Positions 41,537 to 51,499 of a DNA stretch of 64,000 bases are shown in pieces. The translations under genes were made by a program, and so were the position numbers. The stretch covers positions 186,001-250,000 of the forward strand of contig NZ_CABSIF010000003.1 in assembly GCF_902477725.1 (NCBI RefSeq), read 5' to 3'. Every line of letters starts with the position of its first letter. Position 1 is the stretch's first letter. The notes below the pieces were generated by a model. That model saw only the letters and a list, made by a program, of their open reading frames with translations. It did not search any database and was not told the DNA's origin. The stretch is from an uncultured Desulfovibrio sp. GTDB taxonomy: Bacteria; Desulfobacterota; Desulfovibrionia; Desulfovibrionales; Desulfovibrionaceae.

Positions 41537-43681
41537 TCAGGGTTTTGACAAATCAAGCCGGAGCATCGGGCCGTTGTTCAGGCTCACAAAAAGGCCCAGC
41601 GGCACATTGACAGCCGGACTCACCGGTACGGCCAGATACTCACCGACCTTCCAGCCTTCAGCCATGAAGTGGATTTGTTCGCCTGCCAGTGTGGTCAGTA
41701 TTTGCTGATAAGCGGAGCCTCCGGCGGTGCTGTCTGCAAGCCTCTGCCGCTCCAGAAGATGTGATGCAGCAAGCCGTTGCAGAAATACGGGCATAAGCCT
41801 GCGCCAGTCCGTTTTGTTGAGCCGCAAAACCGCAATGCGCTCAATCTTTGAAATATCCTGTCCGTGAAGCACCAGCCACAGATCGCTGAACGAGGTGGTG
41901 GCCGCAGACGGTTGCACGTTTGACGGCGCGCCATTGGCGCGCACCAGCCATGCAGCGTCAATTCCCGCATCATGCAAGGCCTGCGACAAGCCGAGCGTTA
42001 CAGGCTTTTGCGCGGCCATGTCCGCAGGTGCCTCCAGCGCCGCCACGGCTGCGGTGGCCACGGGCGGTGCGCTGTATACACCGCCAAGGCCCAGCATCCA
42101 GGCCGCCCAGAGGTTGGGCCATGTTTCTGGTTGCGCGGGCAATGCCTCATCCATCTGAACGGGAAAGACCGTCGCCGGAATACTGCGCTGCACCACAGGC
42201 AGGGGCAAATTCTTGTCTATGGTTCGCTTGCGCGCGCCGGGACGGTAGATTTCGCCAAGCAGGCCGAAGCGCGGCGGCGCATCCTTTGGCTGGGCGGCAT
42301 CGCCCATGACCTGCAACGTGTCATAGCGCTCCTGCAATTGCAGCCCAAGGTGGAGCATGCTGCCGTTGGCAGCATTGGTCATGGTGTTGCGCCAGTTGGA
42401 ACTGCTGGCAAGCAGAACCAGCAGGGGAATAAGCAGCGCAGCCATGAGCGCCCGTTGGGGCAACCGCGCCAAGGCGCGTTCCACAGAAGGGAACGCGTTC
42501 AGCAAGCCCCAGAGGGCAAAGCCGCAGGCATAGGCTGAATAAATAGTCAGACCTGCGGGCAGCTTGCCAGTGGAGCTGATGGTCACATCACTGAGGGCAT
42601 GCACCACGGTGAGCAGGGCTGAAAGCCCCAGATACGCGGCTATAGCCAAAACTGCCATCAGCAGGCCGGAACGCGCAGTTCCCCTGGCAAAGGCCGGGCA
42701 TTGCCCGCGCATGCCGCGCAGCACAAGCACCAGCAGCAGAACAGCCCACGGCCACAGCCCGTCAAAAAACCAAAAGGCTACCTGCCGCCATTCGTCAAAA
42801 GCTGCGGCAAGCTGGCGCAGTTGTATGTCTGTGCCGATATGGCGGGCCGCCCTGCGTACCTGATTGCCCGGAGCAAGAAAGGAAAACAGCAAAGCTCCGA
42901 AAACCCATATCCACAGAACGCTTAAATGGCGCAGACGGGTGCGGGCGCTTTGCGTGGCATCGGGTTCCGTCTCCCTGCTTGCAAAGTGATCCACAAGGGC
43001 CAGCAGAACAGCAACCGTGCATGCCGCCAAAGCCGCCAGCGCTGAATGCTCAAACACACCCACGGTCAGTACACCCACAATGATGGCCTGACGCCGCGCC
43101 TTGCGGGCCTCGGTTGTCGGAGCGGCCCACAGGCGACAGAGCATCCACAGAAAGACAAGGGTCATGGCCTGCAAAAGGCCCATGGTGAGCGCATCTGTCA
43201 GCAGGTAGAAGTTGGGCAGGCTCTGATGACCAGCGAGCACCACAAGCACGCCCAGCAATCCACAAAAAGCAGCAGAGCCACGCCGTATGTTTAGCACACG
43301 TGCAAGGCCGAACAGGCCAAGGCCGAACAGCGCCGCCACGCCCGCGCATACAAGCCCGTAGAGGGGGCGGATTTCCCCGGCCTTGCCCAGAAAAACCGCT
43401 AGGAAGTGATAGGTGTAGCGTCCGCTCCAGGTCAGCCATTCGCGGGCAATTTCATACAGCCCGCCGGGCAGGTCAAAGGGGAACATGGCTCGGGTGACTT
43501 CATCAAAGTCGTCCCCGCGCGGAAACAGAAAGCCAAAGGCATAGGCAAAGGGCAACAGCAGAGCCACAACTGCCCCCCACCATCCCCAACCGGGAGCAGG
43601 CAAGGTAAAAGTATCCGCCTTAAATTCAGGGGCCGGGGATTTACCGCAGTGTGCGGGGCAGGAATCGGCAGGGTGCGCCAT
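41537..43681 (-). CDS. Large polytopic membrane protein, GT-C-like, unknown function
   Basis: A 714-residue protein with about eleven membrane segments in residues 30-430, beginning with GDDFDE right after the first segment, the position of the acidic catalytic motif in GT-C glycosyltransferases and DUF6056-like proteins. The C-terminal 270 residues form a soluble, probably extracytoplasmic domain. It has no glycan genes nearby. The call as a glycosyltransferase is a possibility, not an identification. Confidence 0.7.
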   Translation of the reverse strand: MAHPADSCPAHCGKSPAPEFKADTFTLPAPGWGWWGAVVALLLPFAYAFGFLFPRGDDFDEVTRAMFPFDLPGGLYEIAREWLTWSGRYTYHFLAVFLGKAGEIRPLYGLVCAGVAALFGLGLFGLARVLNIRRGSAAFCGLLGVLVVLAGHQSLPNFYLLTDALTMGLLQAMTLVFLWMLCRLWAAPTTEARKARRQAIIVGVLTVGVFEHSALAALAACTVAVLLALVDHFASRETEPDATQSARTRLRHLSVLWIWVFGALLFSFLAPGNQVRRAARHIGTDIQLRQLAAAFDEWRQVAFWFFDGLWPWAVLLLVLVLRGMRGQCPAFARGTARSGLLMAVLAIAAYLGLSALLTVVHALSDVTISSTGKLPAGLTIYSAYACGFALWGLLNAFPSVERALARLPQRALMAALLIPLLVLLASSSNWRNTMTNAANGSMLHLGLQLQERYDTLQVMGDAAQPKDAPPRFGLLGEIYRPGARKRTIDKNLPLPVVQRSIPATVFPVQMDEALPAQPETWPNLWAAWMLGLGGVYSAPPVATAAVAALEAPADMAAQKPVTLGLSQALHDAGIDAAWLVRANGAPSNVQPSAATTSFSDLWLVLHGQDISKIERIAVLRLNKTDWRRLMPVFLQRLAASHLLERQRLADSTAGGSAYQQILTTLAGEQIHFMAEGWKVGEYLAVPVSPAVNVPLGLFVSLNNGPMLRLDLSKP

Positions 43682-43815
43682 GTGCTGACAGACCTTGTGT
43701 TTGCGCGGGAGGCCCCGTTACCGGAACCCCCCGCGCTGTATTTTGAGAATGTGTGCTGGCCTTGCAGAAACAGGAGGCCGAGCCTGAATGGGCAGGCCGC
43801 CTGATGATAAGGCTG

Positions 43816-46800
43816 TTATTTCAGGTCAATAACGCGCACTTCGCCGCGCATTTCGTTGACCTTCTTGCGGAAAGTCTGGCGGCGGTCCTCACCATCCACC
43901 TGACCGGCCAGCCATTCAACCACGTGCATGACAGGGCGTTTGTCGCGCATGTTGATGAGGCAGCGGCCAATACCGATCTTGCAAGAGGGACAGCCCACAA
44001 TCACGGGGCCGTCATTGCCCTGTTCAAAGGCTTCGCCAAGGCGCATCTGCTTGCGCGAACGCAGCAGGTTGTAGATGTCGGGCGAGGTCATGGCGCCCAT
44101 GCCCGATTCGCCGCAGCAGCCGGGGTTGAGCGTAATCTTGGCACCGCTGAAGTCGCCCAGCGCCTTGATAATCTGCTTTTGTCCCTTGATCTTGTGCACA
44201 TCGGCCCATTCGCAGTGGCATGCGCCATGGTAGACCACATTTGAGCCTTCCGGCAGGGGAGCCTTGAGCATGTCCTTGTCCAGCAGGGGCAGGGTAAGCT
44301 GGCCCACATCGCGCAGGGTCAACTGCGGGAACTGCGTTTCCATGTGCAGGCGTTCAAGGCCGTCACGGCACGAGCCGCAGGCTGTTACCATATGCTTGCA
44401 GTCAAAGCCCAGCTTGGCAAGATTGCGCAGCATGGAGGCCAGATACTGCCGGTTCTGGGCCATGTTGTCTTCAAAGGCCGTATCCATGCCCGCAGCCAGC
44501 AAGGGGAAGCCGCAGCACATGTGCCGGGGTGGCACGGCTACGGCAAAGCCGGCCTTGAGCAGCAGCATGACGGACGAAACGCCGATGCGGTCATAGAACA
44601 GCGCGCCGCCGCAACCGGGGAAGTACAAGACGCAGGGCATGCCCGGCGTTGGCTCGGCAGGCGCAAAAATGGAACCCCTGTGCAGCTTGAGGGTTTCATA
44701 CAGATTTGTGTAGCCCATCTTGGGGCCGCGACCGGAAAAGAGCGGGCTCTTCAGGCGGCGTTTCCACATTTCTGGCACGAAACCGAGAAACTTGTTCTGC
44801 ATCTTTTGCCCGAGCGAAGCCATTTTGGCCGCCTTGGGCGCACGGTGCTGGATGTCGCGCGAGAGCCACTCAAGGGCATGCCCCTTGATGGGGTGCCCGC
44901 CAGCGCCTTCGTGTTCCAGCAGGGCGCGCAGGGTAAGGGCCACCTCGCCCGAGGGAATCTTGACCGGGCAGTTGGCCATGCAGCGGCCACAGGCGGTGCA
45001 GTGCTCCACAATATCGCGCAGGGCCTTGTGCAGGCTTTCCTCGATGCGGCCCTTGTTGACCTGACTGTAGTACACGGCCTCCAGCAGCATGCCCAGCACC
45101 ATGTTCTTGTTGCGGGGGTGGTACTGCATGGAGCGCTCGGGATAGCACATGGAGCAGACCTGCTTGCACTTGCCGCAGCGTGTGCAGACCTGAATGGAGG
45201 TGAGCAGGCTGATGAGCTTTTCCTTGTCGGGCAAGCCGCTTTCGCGAATATCGCGGATCAGGCGGTTGAACGAGAAGGTAAAGGGGCGCACCGGCAGTTC
45301 GCGGAAAACCAGCTTGGCCGGGTTCATCACATCGCGTGGATCCACGCGCTCCTTGAAGGCGCGCAGGGCGTCCATCTTGTCTTTGCCGAAAAAGGCGATC
45401 TTGGTGATGCCGATGCCGTGCTCGCCCGAAACCTCGCCGCCCATTTCCTGGCATTCAGCCATGATGCGGGCTGCGGTTTCTTCCGCTTCTTCAAGCATGT
45501 GGGCATCGTTGGAGTTCACAGGGATGTTCACATGGCAGTTGCCGTCGCCCGCGTGCATATGGCTGGCAACCACAATGCGGCTGGCGTCCATGTACTCCCT
45601 GATCTTGTCGATCTTTTTGGCAAGATGGGGGTATTTTTCCTTGAGCTTGGCAAGAAAGTCTTCGGCGCGGGCGGCCAGTTCCATATCCGAAATTTCGGTG
45701 GCGGCAACATCGCCCGAGGCAGCCTTGGAGGCCTGCGAAAACTCGCGGTTAAAGTCCTTGTCTTCCATGGGGAAGCCCGGCAGACGCCCCACTTCCTGCA
45801 AGGCGTACCGGTAGGAGGCCGCCGTGCACTCCAGATTGATCTGCTCAAGGAACAGCGCAAAGTCGGGGATGCGGTCCATGGGGATGACCACGTCCTCGTT
45901 CATTTTAAAGCCGGAGGTGCGCTTGGCGATGGCCGAGAGCCTGTGGCGGTCTTCCCAGAAGCGTTCGCCTTCCTTGTCGTCGGCAGCAACGATGATATCC
46001 ACGTTGTCCTGCTGTTCCACAACGCCCACGATGTCGCCCACGCATTTGTCGAGCAGGTAAGGATCGTCGCCATCCACCTGGAGGATGATAACCGAAATGG
46101 GCGAGCCCTCGTATTTTTCGGACTTGCGCTTGTATTCGATGGCCTGCACGTACTTGGCGTTGAATTCTTCCATGGCCGACAGGTGGGCGTAGTCGCCTTC
46201 CTGCCGGATACGGTTGCGCAGGGCCACCAGCTCGCGCACCACGATGGCAGCGGGGTGCATGGAGCGGCCAAAGAATTCAAGCACCATGACGCGGCTATAC
46301 TTGGGCTTGGGGTGAACGATAAAGCAGGCTTCGGTAATGATGCCGTCCACGCCCTCTTTCTGCATGCCCGGCAGGCCGCCCAAAACCTTGTTGGTCACGT
46401 CCTTGCCAAGGCCCGGCAGACGGATTTCGTCGCCGCGCAGGTGCACCACGTTACGTACGCCGCCGCTCACGTCCTTGACCACAAAGACGGCGGTTTCGTC
46501 AGGCAGAATTTTGTGGCGGGGGTGGTTTTCACGTTCAACGGTGATGATTTCACCCGTGGGCGTGACCATGCGCCACCACAGCAGATTGTCCAGCGTGGTG
46601 CCATATTCAAAGGCGCTGGGGCCGCCCGCGTTTTCAGAAACGTTGCCGCCGATGGTCGAGGCCTGCTTGGAGGCCGGATCAACGGAAAACAGCGCACCCT
46701 CGGCGTCCACAGCATTGATAACGGCCTGGGTGATGGCCCCTGCCTGACAGGTGACTGTCATGGTTTCAAGGTCAACGGGCCCGATGCGCGTCAGCCGCGT

Positions 46801-47367
46801 AAGGCTGACAATAACCGTGCGCTTGCGCGCGGGTACTGCGCCGCCGGTCATGCCAGAGCCGCCGCCGCGCGGAATGAGCGCAAACTTCATGTCGTTGGCA
46901 AGCTTTACAAGCTCGGCCACCTGCTCGGTATTGTCCGGCTCAACCACCAACAAGGGCAGTTCCATGCGCAAGTCGGTGGCGTCTGTTGCCGATTCCACCA
47001 TGGCAGCGGGATTGGTCAGAATGCATTCATCGGGCAAAACGCCGTGCAGGGCGTCCACCAGTTTGGCGCGGAAGGCGGTTTCGGCCTCGTGGGCCGACCA
47101 GAACATGGTGAGGCCTTCGCTGATGGCCGTGGCGTAATAGTGCGCCAGAGAGACTGATTCCTTGTCATAGCTTTCGCGCACGCTGGTGCGCACGGTTTCC
47201 GCATTGATAAAGGGGTTGTAGGCCACCAGAAAAAGTTCTTCGGCTATGGCGATGGCCAGGTTGCGCACAGATTCGGGCCATTCTGCAAAGTCATCAATGT
47301 TGATGCGCAGAATCCTGTTCACCACATAGTCGGGAGAAATGGAGATATGCGGACCCTTGTGGGGCAT
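43816..47367 (-). CDS. FAD-binding and Fe-S (D-lactate dehydrogenase-like) fusion oxidoreductase
   Basis: An 1183-residue protein. A family-specific N-terminal part (1 to about 130) precedes an FAD-binding domain (PRGGGSGMTGGAVPARKRTVIVSL, GGNVSENAGGPSAFEYG), an FAD-oxidase C-terminal domain (SHMHAGDGNCHVNIPV, GEHGIGITK), two ferredoxin-like clusters (CTRCGKCKQVC, CTACGRCMANCP) and two CCG domains (CCGFPLLAAG; GCCGESGMG with GCPSCKIGIGR). This joins GlcD-, GlcF- and ferredoxin-like units in one chain, as in bacterial Dld-II enzymes. Lactate is a main electron donor for Desulfovibrio. The exact 2-hydroxyacid is inferred. Confidence 0.9.
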   Translation of the reverse strand: MPHKGPHISISPDYVVNRILRINIDDFAEWPESVRNLAIAIAEELFLVAYNPFINAETVRTSVRESYDKESVSLAHYYATAISEGLTMFWSAHEAETAFRAKLVDALHGVLPDECILTNPAAMVESATDATDLRMELPLLVVEPDNTEQVAELVKLANDMKFALIPRGGGSGMTGGAVPARKRTVIVSLTRLTRIGPVDLETMTVTCQAGAITQAVINAVDAEGALFSVDPASKQASTIGGNVSENAGGPSAFEYGTTLDNLLWWRMVTPTGEIITVERENHPRHKILPDETAVFVVKDVSGGVRNVVHLRGDEIRLPGLGKDVTNKVLGGLPGMQKEGVDGIITEACFIVHPKPKYSRVMVLEFFGRSMHPAAIVVRELVALRNRIRQEGDYAHLSAMEEFNAKYVQAIEYKRKSEKYEGSPISVIILQVDGDDPYLLDKCVGDIVGVVEQQDNVDIIVAADDKEGERFWEDRHRLSAIAKRTSGFKMNEDVVIPMDRIPDFALFLEQINLECTAASYRYALQEVGRLPGFPMEDKDFNREFSQASKAASGDVAATEISDMELAARAEDFLAKLKEKYPHLAKKIDKIREYMDASRIVVASHMHAGDGNCHVNIPVNSNDAHMLEEAEETAARIMAECQEMGGEVSGEHGIGITKIAFFGKDKMDALRAFKERVDPRDVMNPAKLVFRELPVRPFTFSFNRLIRDIRESGLPDKEKLISLLTSIQVCTRCGKCKQVCSMCYPERSMQYHPRNKNMVLGMLLEAVYYSQVNKGRIEESLHKALRDIVEHCTACGRCMANCPVKIPSGEVALTLRALLEHEGAGGHPIKGHALEWLSRDIQHRAPKAAKMASLGQKMQNKFLGFVPEMWKRRLKSPLFSGRGPKMGYTNLYETLKLHRGSIFAPAEPTPGMPCVLYFPGCGGALFYDRIGVSSVMLLLKAGFAVAVPPRHMCCGFPLLAAGMDTAFEDNMAQNRQYLASMLRNLAKLGFDCKHMVTACGSCRDGLERLHMETQFPQLTLRDVGQLTLPLLDKDMLKAPLPEGSNVVYHGACHCEWADVHKIKGQKQIIKALGDFSGAKITLNPGCCGESGMGAMTSPDIYNLLRSRKQMRLGEAFEQGNDGPVIVGCPSCKIGIGRCLINMRDKRPVMHVVEWLAGQVDGEDRRQTFRKKVNEMRGEVRVIDLK

Positions 47368-47818
47368 GACGTTCTACCTCGTAAAGCTCGATGAAGCTCT
47401 TGCGGCGTTGCCGCCGGTCAAATCCGTTAAGACAGGCGGGGCATGCTCAATCCACCCCCTGTTTTCCCGCGCATTGGCGAGCCGCCCAATAGCCGACCAT
47501 GCCGAACCGATGCCCGTAGTGATGCGGGGTCGGGCGGCATGGCAGTTTGGAAAAAACTCGCGCTCTCGGCAGGCCGCAGGCCGCCGACACTGTTCAAACC
47601 CATCGGGCAAGCCGAAGGTCTGCAACGCGGGGGAAGCCTTTTCTCTACGTTCTATATTGATGGATGGCAAGTGCGCAGGGCATTGGCCCAAGCCCGCCAT
47701 ACACCATCCCGTCTGCCATAACAGGATTAGTAGTCTTTGACATTTGGCAAGCTGTAGATATTCTTCTGCCAGACGGGGCGCCCTGTGCCTCCGGGTATTC
47801 ATCTATGGAGTTATCCGC
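47368..47818. other. 451-base intergenic region
   Basis: No supported gene, although both strands carry open frames without recognisable similarity. It is the shared upstream region of the lactate-dehydrogenase-like gene (minus) and the 47819 membrane protein (plus). A TTGACA word at 47737-47742 is present but without a good -10. Confidence 0.5.
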
Positions 47819-48709
47819 ATGTTTATCATAAAATTACAGCCAATTACGGATGTTTTTGACTGGTTGCACTCAGCCTGGGAGCGTGCCGCTACCCAGCGCC
47901 GCGTGGCCCTGTGCATCCTCTGGGTATATCTGCTCTCCCTGCTTGGGGTGGAACTCAAGCGCATGGGCATCTTGCCCCCGTGGCTTGCCGCGATTACGCC
48001 GCACAGCCATTTTTACGCCATCCATCTGGCCTTTACCCTGATTCTGGGGCTTGAGGTCATGAGCCTGATTCTGGCGATCCCCAGTTCCCTTTCGCAATCC
48101 ATGGGCAAGCAGTTTGAGATACTTACCCTCATTTTGCTGCGCAACGCCTTTAAAGAGCTGGCCCATTTGCCGGAGCCGGTCAGCGTGGTTGACGACCTGC
48201 TGCCGGTTGTCAGCATCGCGGTTTCCGGGGCAGGGGCTCTGGCCGTATATATGTGCCTTGGGATGTACAAGCGCATTGCACGGCAGCATCTGCATTTTAT
48301 CGCCACGGCCGATTTGCGCATGCGCTACGTCATGAGCAAAAAAATGCTGGCACTTGCCCTGTTTATCATTTTTTTGTTCATAGGCTCCCGCGATTTCATG
48401 CATTTTGTCAAAACCGGCGAAGACCTCAAGTTCTTTGAAACTCTCTACACGGTGCTGATTTTTGCAGATATCGCCATGGTGCTCATTGCACAGCGTTATA
48501 TGCCCGCCTTTCACGCGGTGTTCCGCAATTCGGGCTTTGTTATCGGCACCTTGCTCATGCGGCTGGCCCTTTCCGCAAGCCCGGTGTGGAGCCCTGCCAT
48601 TGGTCTTTTCGCCGCGCTCTTTGTGCTGGCCGTGACCTGGGGCACCAACTACTTCACGCCGCTACGGCATCAGGGCTACTGTGTGCGTGAGGTGGAATCC
48701 ACCGATTAA
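47819..48709 (+). CDS. Conserved polytopic membrane protein of unknown function
   Basis: A 296-residue protein with about seven membrane segments (first at about 27-47) and few charged loops. ATG 47819 has GGAG eight bases upstream; the open frame begins 25 codons earlier without a ribosome site. Segment spacing resembles uncharacterised integral membrane proteins of Desulfovibrio; no motif for transport or catalysis is visible. Confidence 0.72.
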   Translation: MFIIKLQPITDVFDWLHSAWERAATQRRVALCILWVYLLSLLGVELKRMGILPPWLAAITPHSHFYAIHLAFTLILGLEVMSLILAIPSSLSQSMGKQFEILTLILLRNAFKELAHLPEPVSVVDDLLPVVSIAVSGAGALAVYMCLGMYKRIARQHLHFIATADLRMRYVMSKKMLALALFIIFLFIGSRDFMHFVKTGEDLKFFETLYTVLIFADIAMVLIAQRYMPAFHAVFRNSGFVIGTLLMRLALSASPVWSPAIGLFAALFVLAVTWGTNYFTPLRHQGYCVREVESTD

Positions 48710-48763
48710 CCAATTGCCAGAAGCTTTTTTGTTCCAAAGGTGTCTAATAAATTTGGGGCAAAG

Positions 48764-49036
48764 ATGAAGGATGAATTTAGGCAATGGCTTGTTAGCAATG
48801 GATATAGTGTTATAACTCCTAGTGGTAATTTGAGCACAGTTTATGACTATGCAAATCGTATTGATAAGGTTTGCCAATGGGAAAATATGACATGGTTAGC
48901 TCTTGCTGCGAAGATTGAGCCAGTTGTTAAAGAATATAGCGCCGGAGGAGTAAAATCTGAGAGGGGGAATAAGTCACATCGGGCAGTAATAAATGCACTG
49001 CTTCGATTTGAAAAATTCCTTTCAGCAGGGCGGTGA
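48764..49036 (+). CDS. Small A+T-rich hypothetical protein
   Basis: A 90-residue protein (MKDEFRQWLVSNGYSVITPS...). ATG 48764 has GGGG five bases upstream; a GTG at 48740 is the alternative. The composition is clearly more A+T-rich than its neighbours, as in imported DNA. The helical C-terminal (KSHRAVINALLRFEKFL) is faintly like the SAM-like N-terminal domain of phage integrases, but there is no catalytic part. Confidence 0.6.
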   Translation: MKDEFRQWLVSNGYSVITPSGNLSTVYDYANRIDKVCQWENMTWLALAAKIEPVVKEYSAGGVKSERGNKSHRAVINALLRFEKFLSAGR

Positions 49037-49098
49037 TTATCTCGCTCAGTAGTGGGAACGGATTGATTATAAAGAAAGTGTTTGTGACAGGTATCGAC

Positions 49099-49135
49099 AA
49101 AAAGTCCCGAGCTGTAGACCAGCACGGGACTTTTT
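49099..49135. terminator. Bidirectional terminator between the 48764 gene and cydB
   Basis: An 11-bp stem AAAAAGTCCCG/CGGGACTTTTT (49099-49109, 49125-49135) with a 15-base loop and T-runs on both strands. Confidence 0.9.
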
Positions 49136-49154
49136 TAATCATTTGTGGACAAGG

Positions 49155-50180
49155 CTAGTAGGCGTGTTCGTCCTTGATGTCTTCATTGGTCACAGGGGCA
49201 GAGAACAGCCTGTACATCCAGAACTGGTACGCAAGCACGATGGGCACCATAACCAGGGCCACCCCCAGCATGATCTTGAGCGTCAGCTGGCTGGAAGCGC
49301 CGTTAAAGGCCGTAACCGTGGCGGCAGGATCAATGGAAGATATGATCATGCCGGGGAACATGCCCGCCACGCCAAAGAATGTAACGCCAAGAATGAATAC
49401 GGCGCTGCACCCCCAGGCCAGCCACAGCTTGCCCGCACCCAGCATGATGCGCGCACCCACAAGGCCCGCCAGCGCCAGCAAGGGCAGAACAAACAGAACA
49501 GGCATGGCCAAGAAGTTTGCATACAGCTTGGTGTACATGGCGGTGAGAACCAGAAAGACCACCAGCAGCAACAGCATGACAGGCCACAGGAATGTAGCCG
49601 ATGCCACAGCTCGGGTTTGCAGGCTGCCTGTGCTCTTGATGGCCAGCCACAGGGAGCCGTGCAGCAGGAACATGCACAAAAAGAACACGCCGCCCGCAAG
49701 ACCGTAAATGCTCAGCAAGGCAAGCAGATTGCCGTGGTAAACGCCCTTGGCGTCAATGGGAATGCCCATGAACAGGTTGGCGAAAGCCACGCCCAGAAGC
49801 ACGCAGGGGATCAGGTTGGCAAGAAAGTGCACACCGTCCCACAGGGCGCGCCAGCTGTCATGTTCCACCTTGTTGCGGAACTCGAAGGAAACAGCCCGGA
49901 AAATAAGGGCGAACAGCAGCAGAAGCAGCGGAGCGTACAGCGCGCTGAACATAACCGCATAGGCCTTGGGGAAAGCCGCAAAGGTCACGCCGCCAGCGGA
50001 AATAAGCCACACTTCGTTGCCGTCCCAGAAGGGCCCGGCAGCATTGTACATGATGCGGCGCTCAGACTCGTTTTTGCCCAAAAAGGGCAGCAACGCGCCA
50101 AGGCCCAGATCAAAACCGTCCAGAATAAAGTACACGGCCCACAACAATGCCCACAGCACAAACCAGATGGTTTCCAACAT
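49155..50180 (-). CDS. cydB: Cytochrome bd oxidase subunit II
   Basis: A 341-residue polytopic subunit with about nine membrane segments, starting with the family motif FILDGFDLGLGALLPFLGK. It partners CydA in a quinol oxidase that reduces oxygen to water, used by Desulfovibrio to tolerate air. The gap to cydA is two bases. Confidence 0.95.
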   Translation of the reverse strand: MLETIWFVLWALLWAVYFILDGFDLGLGALLPFLGKNESERRIMYNAAGPFWDGNEVWLISAGGVTFAAFPKAYAVMFSALYAPLLLLLFALIFRAVSFEFRNKVEHDSWRALWDGVHFLANLIPCVLLGVAFANLFMGIPIDAKGVYHGNLLALLSIYGLAGGVFFLCMFLLHGSLWLAIKSTGSLQTRAVASATFLWPVMLLLLVVFLVLTAMYTKLYANFLAMPVLFVLPLLALAGLVGARIMLGAGKLWLAWGCSAVFILGVTFFGVAGMFPGMIISSIDPAATVTAFNGASSQLTLKIMLGVALVMVPIVLAYQFWMYRLFSAPVTNEDIKDEHAY

Positions 50181-50182
50181 GG

Positions 50183-51499
50183 CTATACCTCCTGGGCGTC
50201 AGGGCCCTTGATGGCGTATTTACGCAGCAAGTAAATGTCCAGAAGGCCAAGCAGGGAATACACCACTATGAAGGCACCCAGCGAAATGGCGACATTCTCG
50301 GCTGGAACTGGCGAAACCGCGTCGGAAGTGCGCATGAGACCATAAACAATCCAGGGCTGGCGGCCAATTTCGGCCACTGCCCAACCCAGCATGATGGCAA
50401 CGTAGGGCAGGGGGATGTTCCACACCAGCGCCTTGAGCAGCAGGGGGCAGGGTTCGTCCTTTTTACGCTGCAAAAAAGCGCCCACGGCCAGCAGCACAAA
50501 CAGGCCTGCCATGGCGATCATGCCGCGAAAGCTCAGGAAGGTAGGCATGACCGGGGGGCGGTCCTCCTTGGCAAAGTCCTTGAGGCCCTTCACTTCGGCG
50601 TTGGTGTCGCCGTAGGCGATCCAGCTCAGCAGACCGGGAATGCCAATGGCCTGAACCTTGTTTCCTTCATTGGCCTCGTCAGGCCATGCCAGCAGATAGA
50701 AGGGCACGTTGCGCCCGGTTTCCCAGTGGGATTCCAGCGCGGCCAGCTTGGCAGGCTGCACCTGGGCCACAGTCTTGCCCTGCTGGTCGCCCGAAAGGCC
50801 CAGCAGCAAAACAAGAATCAGGGTGAAAGGCGCGGCCATCTTGAAGGAGGCCCTGAAAAAGTCCACCTGGCTCTTGCGCAGCAAATGCCAGGCCGAAACG
50901 CCCAGCACAAAAAAGCCGCCCAGCGCCCAAGATGCAAGCACCGTATGCGCATACATGCCCCAGGCGTAGCCATTGGTCACCACCTGCCAGAAGTTGGCAA
51001 GCTCTGCACGGCCAACTGTCTCATTGATGGTATAGCCCACCGGGTGCTGCATAAAGCCGTTGGCAAGAATGATCCACAGGGCGGAAAGGTTGCCCGCAAA
51101 TGCCACAATGTAAATGGCGGCAAGATGCATTTTTTTGCTAACGCGGTTCCAGCCGAAGTGCCACACTGCAAGGAACGTGGATTCCAGAAAAAAAGCCACC
51201 GTGGCTTCAATAGCCAGCAGGGAGCCGAAAATATCGCCCACGTATTCCGAGTAGCGGGACCAGTTGGTGCCGAACTGGAACTCAAGCGTGATGCCCGTCA
51301 CCACGCCAAGGGTAAAGTTGATGAGAAAAAGTTTTCCCCAAAATTTGGCTTGTTTTTTCCAGAATTCGTCACCGGTACGCACATAGCGGGTTTCCATCCA
51401 GGCGAGAATGACGGAAAGACCGAGCGTAAGCGGTACGAATATGAAATGGAAAAAAACGGCCACAGCGAATTGCAAACGCGAAAGCATTACAACGTCCAT
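50183..51499 (-). CDS. cydA: Cytochrome bd oxidase subunit I
   Basis: A 438-residue subunit with the haem b/d ligands: His near the N-terminus (AVAVFFHFIFVPLTLGLSV), GLEFQFGTNWSRYSEYVG-type quinol region, and GWAVAEIGRQPWIVYGLMRTSDA near the C-terminal side. The short Q-loop type fits its length. ATG 51499 has GGAGG upstream and starts MDVVMLSRLQF; the open frame runs 19 codons further. First gene of cydAB. Confidence 0.95.
   Translation of the reverse strand: MDVVMLSRLQFAVAVFFHFIFVPLTLGLSVILAWMETRYVRTGDEFWKKQAKFWGKLFLINFTLGVVTGITLEFQFGTNWSRYSEYVGDIFGSLLAIEATVAFFLESTFLAVWHFGWNRVSKKMHLAAIYIVAFAGNLSALWIILANGFMQHPVGYTINETVGRAELANFWQVVTNGYAWGMYAHTVLASWALGGFFVLGVSAWHLLRKSQVDFFRASFKMAAPFTLILVLLLGLSGDQQGKTVAQVQPAKLAALESHWETGRNVPFYLLAWPDEANEGNKVQAIGIPGLLSWIAYGDTNAEVKGLKDFAKEDRPPVMPTFLSFRGMIAMAGLFVLLAVGAFLQRKKDEPCPLLLKALVWNIPLPYVAIMLGWAVAEIGRQPWIVYGLMRTSDAVSPVPAENVAISLGAFIVVYSLLGLLDIYLLRKYAIKGPDAQEV

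Noticed and set aside
44344..47157. A 937-residue open frame on the plus strand
   Set aside because: It is antisense to the lactate-dehydrogenase-like gene, which has clear domains. High G+C third positions keep the opposite strand open, and the translation is rich in His, Gly and Val with no motif.
47374..47802. A 142-residue minus-strand open frame in the 47.4-47.8 kb gap
   Set aside because: No ribosome site or recognisable domain, and it covers the upstream region of the plus-strand gene; kept as intergenic.
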